Assembly: GCA_027489135.1 (NCBI GenBank)
Contig: JAIYAI010000651.1
Location: forward strand, 1-15,399
DNA from: Acetobacteraceae bacterium
Lineage (GTDB): Bacteria; Pseudomonadota; Alphaproteobacteria; Acetobacterales; Acetobacteraceae
DNA: 15,399 nucleotides
Reading direction: 5' to 3'
Every line of letters starts with the position of its first letter. The stretch's first letter is position 1. Made by a program: the position numbers and the translations under genes. This document shows, piece by piece, positions 6,635-13,504 of the stretch. Under the pieces are notes generated by a model that was not told where the DNA came from, made no database searches, and saw nothing but the letters and a program-made list of their open reading frames with translations.

Positions 6635-8913
6635 TGGACGGCATGCATCCCGGCACTACCCTCCCCAGCCGCGACGCCTGGGAGAAGGTGACGGGCGAGG
6701 CCGTGTACATGCCGGACCTCGTCATCCCCGGCATGCTGCACGGCAAGCTGCTGCGCAGCCCGCACGCCCATGCGCGGATCCGGGGCATCGACACCGCCGC
6801 CGCGCTGGCCATGCCGGGCGTCGCCTGCGTCGTCACCGGCTCGGACGCTGCGGCGCTGCCCGCGCCCGTCTATGGCGTGGTGCTGTGGGACCAGCCGCTG
6901 CTGGCGACGGATCGCGCGCGCTATGTCGGCGACCCGGTCGCCGCGGTGGTGGCGGTGGACGAGGCGACCGCCTTCCGCGCCGCCCAGGCCATCCGCGTCG
7001 ACTACGAACCGCTGCCGCCGTTGATGGATGTCGACGCCGCGATGGCCCCCGGCGCGCCGGTACTGTTCGACGAACCGGCCGCGGGCCCGGGGCTTTCCGT
7101 CGGCGTGGGCTCGCGCTTCCTCCGCGACCCTGCGCCCAACGTGCTCTGCGAATACGGCTTCACCTATGGCGATGCAGAGGCCGAGTTCGCCGCCTCGGCG
7201 CATGTGTTCACGGACAGCTTCGCCTTCAGCAAGCTCGCCCACGGCTTCCTGGAACCGCTGGTCAACATCGCGCGCTGGCAGGCCGGGCGGGTCGAGCTCT
7301 GGTCGAACAACCAGGATCCCTTCGTGCTGCGCGGCGATGTCGCCCGCGTCTTCGGCCTGCCGCTGCATGCGGTGCGCTTCCACACGCCGCTGGTGGGCGG
7401 CGGCTTCGGCGGCAAGTCCTATTGCAAGGTGGAACCCCTCGTCGCGCTGATGGCCAGGAAGGCCCGCGCGCCGGTGCGCCTGGCGATGAGCTTCGACGAG
7501 AGCATCCTGACCACCACCAAGCATCCCTGCACCATCACCCTCACCAGCGGCGTCGACGCGAAGGGGCGGCTGACGGCGCGGCGCGCCGATATACTGCTTG
7601 AGGCCGGCGCCTATTCCGATGCCTCGGCCATGGTCGCGGTGAAGTCGGGCTTCCGCATCGGCGGGCCCTATCGCTGGCGCGCCATGGACAGCCTGGCCCG
7701 CGCCGTGCGCACCACCACCGTCCCCGGCGGGTCCTTCCGCGGCTTCGGCGGCACCCAGTCCAGCTGGGCGAGCGAGAGCCAGATCGACATGATGGCGCGG
7801 CGTCTCGGCGCCTGCCCCGTCGCGTTCCGCAAGCTCAACGCGCTCGACCCGGGCGAGCCCTTCGCGCCGGGCGACAGCGGCATGGACAGCGACCTGGCGG
7901 CGGGGCTGGATGCTGTCACCACGCGGCTCGGCTGGACGGCGCCGCTGGACGCCGGCCGCGGCCGCGGCATCGCCATCGGGCTGAAGGATGGCGGCGGCAC
8001 CGGCAACCATGCCCAGGCCATCGTCCGCGTCACCCATGGCGGGGAGGCGATCGTCAGCGCGGCGGTGGTGGAGATCGGCCAGGGCGCGCGCACCGCCATC
8101 TGCCGCCTCGCCGCGGAGACGCTGGGTATCGACGAATCGAAGGTCCGCTACGCGCCGATCGACACCGACCACACCGCGCCCGACAACGGCACGCATGTCT
8201 CCTGCGGCACCACGGTGACCGGCCTCGCCATCGTCGAGGCGGCGGCCGAGGCGCGGCGGCAGGTGATGGACTTCGCCGCGGGCGCGCTCGGCTGCACGCC
8301 GGAGGCGCTGGTGCTGGAAGGCTGGTCCGTCCGCCGCGGCAACGAGGCGCATCCGCTGGAGCCGATGATCCGGCGCCACTACGGCGGCATGGGCTGGGAG
8401 TTCATCGGCCGGGGCGCTTTCAAGGACCCCTACATCGCCTCGGCGCCGCTGAACGCGAAGAACATGTTCTGGATCCCCTGCTGGTCCGGCGCGGAGGTCG
8501 ATGTCGACCGCGAGACCGGCAAGGTCACCGTCCTCAGGCTGGTCGTCGGCGCCGATGCCGGCCGCGCGGTGGACCACGTCGCCTGCATCGGCCAGATCGA
8601 GGGCGCGGCGGCGCAGGCGCTGTCCCAGGCGCTGTTCGAGGAACTGCGCTACGAGGGCGAGGTTCCGGTCAACGCCGCGCCGCTCGACTACCGCATGCTG
8701 CAGACGCCCGACCTGCCGGCGGTCTTCGAGGGCTTCGTGATGGAGCACGGCACCGGCCCCGGCCCCGGCGCGCTGAAGGGGATCGGCGAGGCGGGCATGC
8801 TCGGCATCGCGGCGGCCATCGCCAATGCCATCGAGGACGCGGCAGGCATCCGCCTGACCAGCCTGCCCTTCAGCCCGGAAAAGGTGCTGGCCGCGCTCGA
8901 CGCGAAAGGCTGA
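6634..8913 (+). CDS. xanthine dehydrogenase-family molybdopterin-binding subunit
   Basis: 759 aa catalytic subunit. The N-terminal a/b hammerhead domain begins near TGEAVYMPDL. Molybdopterin-binding loop GGGFGGK is at 255-261. The loop GGSFRGFGG (365-373) carries Arg369 and matches the FRGFGG loop of xanthine dehydrogenases, and KGIGEAG (715-721) carries the catalytic base Glu719. It should hydroxylate an electron-poor carbon, often next to a ring nitrogen, or an aldehyde, using water as the oxygen source. The CO dehydrogenase loop with its active-site Cys is absent, so this is not CoxL. The ATG at 6634 gives a TGATG overlap; the GTG at 6631 is also possible. The stop TGA abuts the stop codon of the convergent GntR gene. 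Confidence 0.93.
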   Translation: MDGMHPGTTLPSRDAWEKVTGEAVYMPDLVIPGMLHGKLLRSPHAHARIRGIDTAAALAMPGVACVVTGSDAAALPAPVYGVVLWDQPLLATDRARYVGDPVAAVVAVDEATAFRAAQAIRVDYEPLPPLMDVDAAMAPGAPVLFDEPAAGPGLSVGVGSRFLRDPAPNVLCEYGFTYGDAEAEFAASAHVFTDSFAFSKLAHGFLEPLVNIARWQAGRVELWSNNQDPFVLRGDVARVFGLPLHAVRFHTPLVGGGFGGKSYCKVEPLVALMARKARAPVRLAMSFDESILTTTKHPCTITLTSGVDAKGRLTARRADILLEAGAYSDASAMVAVKSGFRIGGPYRWRAMDSLARAVRTTTVPGGSFRGFGGTQSSWASESQIDMMARRLGACPVAFRKLNALDPGEPFAPGDSGMDSDLAAGLDAVTTRLGWTAPLDAGRGRGIAIGLKDGGGTGNHAQAIVRVTHGGEAIVSAAVVEIGQGARTAICRLAAETLGIDESKVRYAPIDTDHTAPDNGTHVSCGTTVTGLAIVEAAAEARRQVMDFAAGALGCTPEALVLEGWSVRRGNEAHPLEPMIRRHYGGMGWEFIGRGAFKDPYIASAPLNAKNMFWIPCWSGAEVDVDRETGKVTVLRLVVGADAGRAVDHVACIGQIEGAAAQALSQALFEELRYEGEVPVNAAPLDYRMLQTPDLPAVFEGFVMEHGTGPGPGALKGIGEAGMLGIAAAIANAIEDAAGIRLTSLPFSPEKVLAALDAKG

Positions 8914-9624
8914 TCAGGCTTCCGGCGGCAGTTCCTCGAACAGGGTGGCGATCTGCCCCGCGGCTTCCTGCAGGTGCTCACGCAGCAGCGCCTCCGCACG
9001 GTCCGCCTCTCCGGACAGGGCCGCGCGCAGCAGATCCTCGTGCCCGAGCCGGTGGTAGGCGACATGCGCGAGGCCCGGCAACGTCGCGCGGCGGTAGCGG
9101 TCCATCATCTCGTAGAGCATGCCGATGCGGGCGAGCAGGCTGTTCGACCCGCAGCCGCCGAGCAGCGCCAGGTGGAAGCAGCGGTGCAGCTTCTCCCAGC
9201 CCCGGTCCACGGCGCGGAGATCGCCGACCTGCGCCTCCTGGGGCGCGAAGGCGGCGTAGGCGCGTTCCAGCCCCTCGCGCCATTCGGGCGAATTGGCCTC
9301 GATCGAGGCGCGCAGCGCCGGAATCTCGAGCTGGATGCATTGCAGCCGGATCGCACGCAGGTCGTCGGCCGAGAGCGGCGCCACGCGGAAGCCGCGCTGC
9401 GTCGCCACCATGGCCAGACCCTCGCCGGCGAGGCGCGACAGCGCCTCCCGCAGCGGCGTCGGGCCGAAGGGGAAGCGGCGCTGCAGCCCGCGGATCGGCA
9501 GCAGGCTGCCAGGCTTGAGCTCGAGCGAGAGGATCGCGGCGCGCAAGGCCTGGTAGGTGGCCTCCGTCACCGTATCCAGCCCGCCGGTCTCCGCCTGGGT
9601 CTGGAGGCGGGACCGCTTGGTCAT
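8914..9624 (-). CDS. GntR-family transcriptional regulator, FCD subfamily
   Basis: 236 aa DNA-binding regulator. A GntR winged helix occupies about residues 18-85, including TVTEATYQAL, the L-x-PGSLLP turn and the recognition helix PTPLREALSRL. An all-helical FCD ligand domain follows, about 92-225, with the LHRCFHLAL and YHRLGHEDLL...REHL blocks whose His residues usually bind a metal or carboxylate ligand. The family mostly senses organic acids and represses nearby catabolic genes, so it is the obvious candidate regulator of both flanking gene sets. The ATG at 9624 is chosen because the in-frame sequence upstream (to 9804) is Arg-rich and non-homologous-looking; the ribosome site is weak (AAGG, very close). 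Its 169-nt leader holds a large dyad. Confidence 0.92.
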   Translation of the reverse strand: MTKRSRLQTQAETGGLDTVTEATYQALRAAILSLELKPGSLLPIRGLQRRFPFGPTPLREALSRLAGEGLAMVATQRGFRVAPLSADDLRAIRLQCIQLEIPALRASIEANSPEWREGLERAYAAFAPQEAQVGDLRAVDRGWEKLHRCFHLALLGGCGSNSLLARIGMLYEMMDRYRRATLPGLAHVAYHRLGHEDLLRAALSGEADRAEALLREHLQEAAGQIATLFEELPPEA

Positions 9625-9793
9625 GGCCTTGCGCCGTCGGAGGCCCGGCGGCTGGCGTTGCGCGACATGGAAGGCGGCTCCTCGACGATGCGGGACCGCG
9701 CTTCCTCCCCGAATGGAGCGTGATCGCCGAAGGTGGAACCACCGACGGCGTGAATCACGCGACCAGACAGGGCGGAGAGTGGGGCAGGAGCAA
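9625..9793. other. 169-bp non-coding gap upstream of the GntR gene
   Basis: No credible gene is seen. The gap contains the nested dyad at 9718-9760. It should hold the promoter of the regulator and the 3' end of the upstream hydrolase transcript. No T-run terminator and no convincing -35/-10 pair could be picked by eye. Confidence 0.6.
9718..9760. promoter_or_regulatory. 43-bp nested inverted repeat, candidate operator
   Basis: Three nested arm pairs share one centre: GCGTGAT (9718-9724) with ATCACGC (9754-9760), CGCCG (9725-9729) with CGGCG (9746-9750), and GGTGG (9732-9736) with CCACC (9739-9743) around AA. In addition GCGTGA-A-TCACGC (9748-9760) is a palindrome by itself, so the GCGTGA half-site occurs several times. 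It lies 94 bp upstream of the GntR start. An operator for autoregulation is one reading; a transcript-end hairpin for the hydrolase is another, although no T-run follows it on the minus strand. Confidence 0.5.
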
Positions 9794-10801
9794 TCAGGCT
9801 TCAAGCCATGCGCGGGTCTCGCGGCGCAGGAAATCGATATCCTGCGGGATGCCGATGGGGTTGCCGGCGCGGTGGCCGTGGATACTGGGGATGGGGTGCA
9901 GCGCGGCCCGGCGGAGATGGCGCATCTCGATCTCGCTGTCGGCGACGCGGAAGTAGAGATCCGTCTCGCCCGGCATCAGCAACACGCGGGCCTCGATCGC
10001 GGCCAGCGCCTTCGGGAAATCGCCGCCGTAGAGCGGGTTGTCGCTGATGTCCCCCTCATGCCAGGTCATCGCCTGCGCGTAGAGGTTGGCCGCGCGGCGG
10101 GCGCCCCAGCGGGCATCCCACTGGTTGCGAAGGAAGCTCTCGAGGTCGGGCTCGGCCGCCAGGTGCAGCCCGGCGCGGTAGAAATCCTGGCTCAGCGCCC
10201 AGCCCGCATAGATTCGGCCGAAGGCGCGCAGGGTCTTCGTGGGTTCCGCGGCGAAACGCCCATCGCCGAGATATTCGGGCGCGGCTTCCAGCGTCGCCAG
10301 CAGGCCGCGCAGGAAGACCTGGTTGTGCACCGCGGTCTTCGCGCTGCCGCAGATCGCGACGATGCGCTCCACCGCGCCGGGGAAGGCGGCGGCCCAGTGA
10401 TAGGCCTGCTGCGCGCCCATCGACCAGCCATAGACGCAGGCGACGCGCTCGATGCCGAAGACCTCGGCCAGCAGGCGCTTCTGCGCGTGTACATTGTCCC
10501 AGGAGGTCACCAGCGCCGGGTAGTCCGGCGTGTTGGTGGGCGAGGAGGACAGGCCGTTGCCGAACATGTCGGGCTGGATGATGAACCAGCGCGTCGGGTC
10601 GAGGATGCCGTCCGGCCCGATCAGCCAGGTCAGTTCCGGCGTCTGCGCGGAATAGCTGGTCGGGTAGACGATCACGTTGTCCTGCGCGGCGGACAGCGTG
10701 CCATGCGTGCGCCAGCACAGCTTCGCGTCCGGGATGACGCCGCCCTTCAGCAGCGTGAGATCGCCGAGGGCGAGCACGCCCTCCTTGGTCGGCCAGTCCA
10801 T
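9794..10801 (-). CDS. alpha/beta hydrolase of the MetX (homoserine O-acetyltransferase-like) group
   Basis: 335 aa. The early block CWRTHGTLSAAQDNVIVYPTS and the later IERVACVYGWSMGAQQAYHWA follow the layout of MetX-type alpha/beta proteins. The nucleophile elbow is GWSMG with Ser127, the likely acid is the Asp of GETDLYF, and the likely base is a His in IHGHRAG. The elbow differs from the GGSMGG expected of true homoserine acetyltransferases, and the gene sits with oxygenase genes, so a hydrolase role in catabolism is more likely than methionine synthesis. The ATG at 10801 is preferred: GGAG lies 9 nt upstream, and the longer frame would start with TTG at 10831 inside the preceding gene. It lies 14 nt after the Rieske oxygenase stop and is surely co-transcribed with it. 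Confidence 0.87.
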   Translation of the reverse strand: MDWPTKEGVLALGDLTLLKGGVIPDAKLCWRTHGTLSAAQDNVIVYPTSYSAQTPELTWLIGPDGILDPTRWFIIQPDMFGNGLSSSPTNTPDYPALVTSWDNVHAQKRLLAEVFGIERVACVYGWSMGAQQAYHWAAAFPGAVERIVAICGSAKTAVHNQVFLRGLLATLEAAPEYLGDGRFAAEPTKTLRAFGRIYAGWALSQDFYRAGLHLAAEPDLESFLRNQWDARWGARRAANLYAQAMTWHEGDISDNPLYGGDFPKALAAIEARVLLMPGETDLYFRVADSEIEMRHLRRAALHPIPSIHGHRAGNPIGIPQDIDFLRRETRAWLEA

Positions 10802-10815
10802 GGGTCGGGGCTCCG

Positions 10816-12228
10816 TCAGGGGATCTGGCAAGGCTCGGCCAGGGCTGCCGTATAGGGGGCGGCATCCGCGGCGAGGTCCTGCGGCAGGCTGCTGATCATG
10901 GCACGGATCCGGTCGCGCCGGTCATCCCCCGCCTGGTGCGCGCCGCGCGCGACGATGGCGGTGATGGCGCGGCCGACGCGGCGCAGCAATTCGCGGTCCT
11001 CGACCGTGTCGGGCAAAGGCGGGATGGCGACCACGCTGTCATGCGCATAGGTCGCGGTGACGCTGCCGCCGCCGAGGCGCGGGGTCGCGACATAAGGTGC
11101 GGCGCCTTCCGCCACCTTGCGGATCTCCCGCCGCAGCATCCGGCGCAGCATCGTGACGCCGCGGTCGCATTCGGTCAGGTGTTCCATGGCGTGGACGGCG
11201 ATGGGGCGCTGGCTGACCTGCGCCTCGTAGTCGCCGGGTTCGCGCTGCATCCGGTCGTAGGGGCGGTGGCCGGTCTGGCCGTAGAAATCGACCATCTCCT
11301 TGCCGACCTCGGCGCGGTTGGCGATGCCGCGCGGGTCGGTCTCCGGCACGAAGTGGCGCCAGCCGATGATGCGGCAGTTGGTGTTGTCGACGGGGATGGT
11401 CCAGCGCGTGATGGCGACGGGGTTGAAGGCCTTCTCCTGCTGCCCGTCCTCGAACAGGTGGCCGATCTGGCCGACATTGGGCAGCAGGATGTCGTTGGAG
11501 CGGACCCAGACCTTGTCCTGCCAGCGGCGGGTGCTGACGTAGACCATGCCGGCCGGCGTCTCGAAGAATTCCATCACCGGCAACTCGCCCCAGACATCGG
11601 CCTGGAACTGCGAGAAGCTGACCCGGTGGTGCAGGAAGGTGGTGTGCACCGGGTCCATCACGTTCTCATGCACCTGCAGCCAGTTGCAGGGGTAGTGGAT
11701 GGAGTAGGGCACCAGCGCGTCATCGGGGACGTCGTAGCTGTCGTAGACGGGGAAGGGCGGGATCGCCTCGGGCGGGCCGAAATAGCCGAAGATCAGGCCG
11801 CGATACTCCCGCACCGGGTAGGCGCCGTGCACGAGGCGGTGGCGCAGCGTGCTCTCGGGCGGGTCGCCCGGCGTCTCGAGGATCGTGCCGTCGGGGGCGA
11901 AGAGCCAGCCATGGTAGCAGCAGCGGAGGCCGCATTCGTTGGCGATGCCGAATTCGAGCGAGGTGCCGCGATGCGGGCAGTGCTTCTCCAGCAGCCCGAC
12001 CTCGCCCGTGGTGGTGCGGAACAGCACCAGGTCCTCGCCGAAGAGGCGCACGACCAGCGGCAGGTCGCCGAGTTCGCTGCTCATCGCCACGGGCTGCCAG
12101 AAGCGGCGGAGGTATTCGCCGCCGGGCGAGCCGCGCTCGACATGGGTGAGTTCCACGTCCTCCTGCGGCACCGGCTTGGCGTGATAGGCGCTGTAGGGCT
12201 GGCGGAGGAATTGGCGCTTCTCGGCCAT
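10816..12228 (-). CDS. Rieske non-heme iron oxygenase, phthalate-dioxygenase type
   Basis: 470 aa terminal oxygenase. The N-terminal Rieske domain has Cys84-Pro-His86 (HCPHRGTS) and Cys103-x2-His106 (CCYHGW). The catalytic domain begins after about residue 175; NWLQVHENVMDPVHTTFLHH (182-201) supplies the mononuclear-iron ligands His195 and His200, with bridging acidic residues Glu188/Asp192. It activates O2 to hydroxylate, demethylate or dioxygenate an aromatic or similar ring. Proteins of this size and single-subunit type need a flavin/2Fe-2S reductase, which is not encoded here. The ATG at 12228 is set by AGGAGAGGA (12237-12245) 8 nt upstream; the in-frame extension to 12345 is Pro/Arg-rich and runs through hairpins. 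It is followed after 14 nt by the MetX-like hydrolase. Confidence 0.93.
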   Translation of the reverse strand: MAEKRQFLRQPYSAYHAKPVPQEDVELTHVERGSPGGEYLRRFWQPVAMSSELGDLPLVVRLFGEDLVLFRTTTGEVGLLEKHCPHRGTSLEFGIANECGLRCCYHGWLFAPDGTILETPGDPPESTLRHRLVHGAYPVREYRGLIFGYFGPPEAIPPFPVYDSYDVPDDALVPYSIHYPCNWLQVHENVMDPVHTTFLHHRVSFSQFQADVWGELPVMEFFETPAGMVYVSTRRWQDKVWVRSNDILLPNVGQIGHLFEDGQQEKAFNPVAITRWTIPVDNTNCRIIGWRHFVPETDPRGIANRAEVGKEMVDFYGQTGHRPYDRMQREPGDYEAQVSQRPIAVHAMEHLTECDRGVTMLRRMLRREIRKVAEGAAPYVATPRLGGGSVTATYAHDSVVAIPPLPDTVEDRELLRRVGRAITAIVARGAHQAGDDRRDRIRAMISSLPQDLAADAAPYTAALAEPCQIP

Positions 12229-12236
12229 CGGCGGCG

Positions 12237-12245
12237 TCCTCTCCT
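12237..12245 (-). promoter_or_regulatory. Shine-Dalgarno site of the Rieske oxygenase gene
   Basis: AGGAGAGGA on the minus strand, 8 nt before the ATG at 12228. It decides against the longer in-frame start near 12345 and lies about 20 nt downstream of the hairpin at 12267-12309. Confidence 0.75.
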
Positions 12246-12266
12246 GCGGCGGGCGCCGGGGCCATG

Positions 12267-12309
12267 CAGGCGGCGTGCCGGGCCCGGGCGCGGGCCGGCG
12301 CGCCGCCTG
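12267..12309 (-). promoter_or_regulatory. long hairpin in the leader of the Rieske oxygenase gene
   Basis: CAGGCGGCG (12267-12275) is the exact reverse complement of CGCCGCCTG (12301-12309). After one mismatched pair the stem continues with GCCGG (12277-12281) and CCGGC (12295-12299), giving 14 paired bases on each side. It stands just upstream of the ribosome site and could affect transcription or translation of the oxygenase. Confidence 0.5.
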
Positions 12310-12330
12310 GGAGGGGTGGGATATCCATAA

Positions 12331-12353
12331 CAGGCGGGGCCGCACCCCGCCTG
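12331..12353 (-). terminator. hairpin 16 nt after the flavin monooxygenase stop; possible terminator or attenuator
   Basis: Perfect 9-bp stem, CAGGCGGGG (12331-12339) with CCCCGCCTG (12345-12353), and a 5-nt loop. On the minus strand it is followed by TTATGG, so the T-run is poor and termination would be partial at best. Its arms share the CAGGCGG core with the neighbouring hairpin. Confidence 0.45.
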
Positions 12354-12369
12354 CCCGGGAAAGCGGCTT

Positions 12370-13443
12370 CTACTCCGCCGCGACCCGCGCGCCGGAGGGC
12401 GGGCGGAAGGCCGGCATCACGCGCTCGGCGAACAGTTGCAGGCTGCGCTTGATCTTCGCCCCGCCGTAGTAGGGCGGGTAGTGCAGCAGCAGGCTGGTCA
12501 GCCCGGTCTTCGCCTGCAGCGCCCGCAGCTTGGCCACCACGGTCTCGGCCGAGCCGTGCAGCAGCGTCGTCTCCATCAGGTCGTCGTAGCGCAGCCCCTG
12601 GCCCTTCTCGGAGACGGAGCCGAGATAGCCGCCGGTGCCGGCGCCACCGAAATGCGCGATATGGCGGATGATCGCATCCTCGGTATCCGCCCGCGCCTGC
12701 GGGTCCGTCTCCGCCACATAGACGTAGCGGGCGATGTCGACCTGCCCGGCGGCGGGGTTGGCGCGCATCTGCGCCGGCGCCTTGGCCAGCGCGTCGCGGT
12801 ACACGCCGATCTGCCGCGCCAGGGTCTCGGCGGAGGGCAGGGTGGAGAGCATCAGCCCGAAGCCGTTGGCGCCTGCTTCCGCGATGGAGCGGTCCGTGCC
12901 GCCGGCCATGTAGAGCGGCGGGTGCGGTTCCTGCACCGGCACGGGCAGCATCTCGTACTGACCCTCGACCGTGCCCTGGAAATGCGCGCCCTGGTGGGTC
13001 CAGCGGCGGCGATGGAAGGCCTCCAGCATCAGCGGGATCGCTTCCGCCACCATCTCCCGCCGGCGCTCGAAATCCTTGCCCAGCCCCTCGAACTCATAGG
13101 GCCGGTAGCCGGAGCCGATGCCGAGCTTCACCCGGCCGTTCGAGAGGATGTCGACGAAGGCCGTGTTCTCCACCACCCGGATCGGGTCGTAGAGCGGCAG
13201 GGTGATGACCGCGGCGCCGATGCCGATGCGGGAGGTGCGGGCCGCGAGATAGGCCATGTAGGCGAAGCAGTCCGGCATGATGCCGTAATTGGTCGAGAAA
13301 TGGTGCTCGGCGATCCAGGCGGTGTCGAAGCCGAGGCGTTCCGCCTCCTCGATCTCCGCCGTGGTGCGGGCATGCACGTCGCGGTGCGGGTAGGGTTCCT
13401 CCGCCGGGTTGGGGTGAGAGGTGAAGAGAACGCCGAATTCCAT
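12370..13443 (-). CDS. LLM-class flavin-dependent oxidoreductase (bacterial luciferase-like monooxygenase)
   Basis: 357 aa TIM-barrel flavin enzyme. It starts with the family's first strand MEFGVLFTSHP, then AERLGFDTAWIAEHHF (34-49) and the phosphate/flavin-binding segment KLGIGSGYRPYEFEGLG (106-122). The C-terminal part, with MAGGTDRS and a late LLLHYPPY, is normal for the group. Such enzymes use reduced FMN and O2 to oxidise aldehydes, alkanes, sulfonates or heterocycles (RutA, which opens the uracil ring, belongs to this superfamily). The flavin reductase is not encoded here. The ATG at 13443 has a strong GGAGG 9 nt upstream; the extension to 13473 has no ATG. It lies 61 nt after the diiron-protein gene and 141 nt before the Rieske oxygenase gene. 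Confidence 0.92.
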   Translation of the reverse strand: MEFGVLFTSHPNPAEEPYPHRDVHARTTAEIEEAERLGFDTAWIAEHHFSTNYGIMPDCFAYMAYLAARTSRIGIGAAVITLPLYDPIRVVENTAFVDILSNGRVKLGIGSGYRPYEFEGLGKDFERRREMVAEAIPLMLEAFHRRRWTHQGAHFQGTVEGQYEMLPVPVQEPHPPLYMAGGTDRSIAEAGANGFGLMLSTLPSAETLARQIGVYRDALAKAPAQMRANPAAGQVDIARYVYVAETDPQARADTEDAIIRHIAHFGGAGTGGYLGSVSEKGQGLRYDDLMETTLLHGSAETVVAKLRALQAKTGLTSLLLHYPPYYGGAKIKRSLQLFAERVMPAFRPPSGARVAAE

Positions 13444-13452
13444 GGACTGCTT

Positions 13453-13470
13453 CCTCCTGGTTCTTGGAGG
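13453..13470 (-). promoter_or_regulatory. possible hairpin masking the ribosome site of the LLM gene
   Basis: On the minus strand CCTCC (13470-13466) precedes GGAGG (13457-13453) by 8 nt, and GGAGG is the ribosome site for the ATG at 13443. The two can pair in a 5-bp stem and hide the site. The stem is short, so this is tentative. Confidence 0.35.
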
Positions 13471-13504
13471 CAAGCTTACCCCAGCGGCGCGCAGCGAAAA
13501 GGGA

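Noticed and set aside
6574..8748. 724-aa open frame on the minus strand opposite the Mo subunit
   Set aside because: Antisense shadow typical of high-G+C DNA; composition is Arg/His/Gly/Ala-rich with no domain, and the plus-strand protein has all catalytic motifs.
5322..8913. Aerobic CO dehydrogenase (coxMSL) by gene order
   Set aside because: The large subunit lacks the CoxL active-site cysteine loop and has the xanthine dehydrogenase-type FRGFGG loop.
9625..9804. N-terminal extension of the GntR regulator to 9804
   Set aside because: The added 60 residues are Arg-rich, overlap the hydrolase stop and include the dyad; the winged helix begins normally after the ATG at 9624.
10936..12330. 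464-aa plus-strand frame opposite the Rieske oxygenase, and similar frames at 12436-13659 and 13421-14650
   Set aside because: Shadows of genes with clear catalytic motifs on the minus strand; the frames cross real gene boundaries.
12229..12345. N-terminal extension of the Rieske oxygenase
   Set aside because: Pro/Arg-rich run through two hairpins; the start at 12228 has a good ribosome site.
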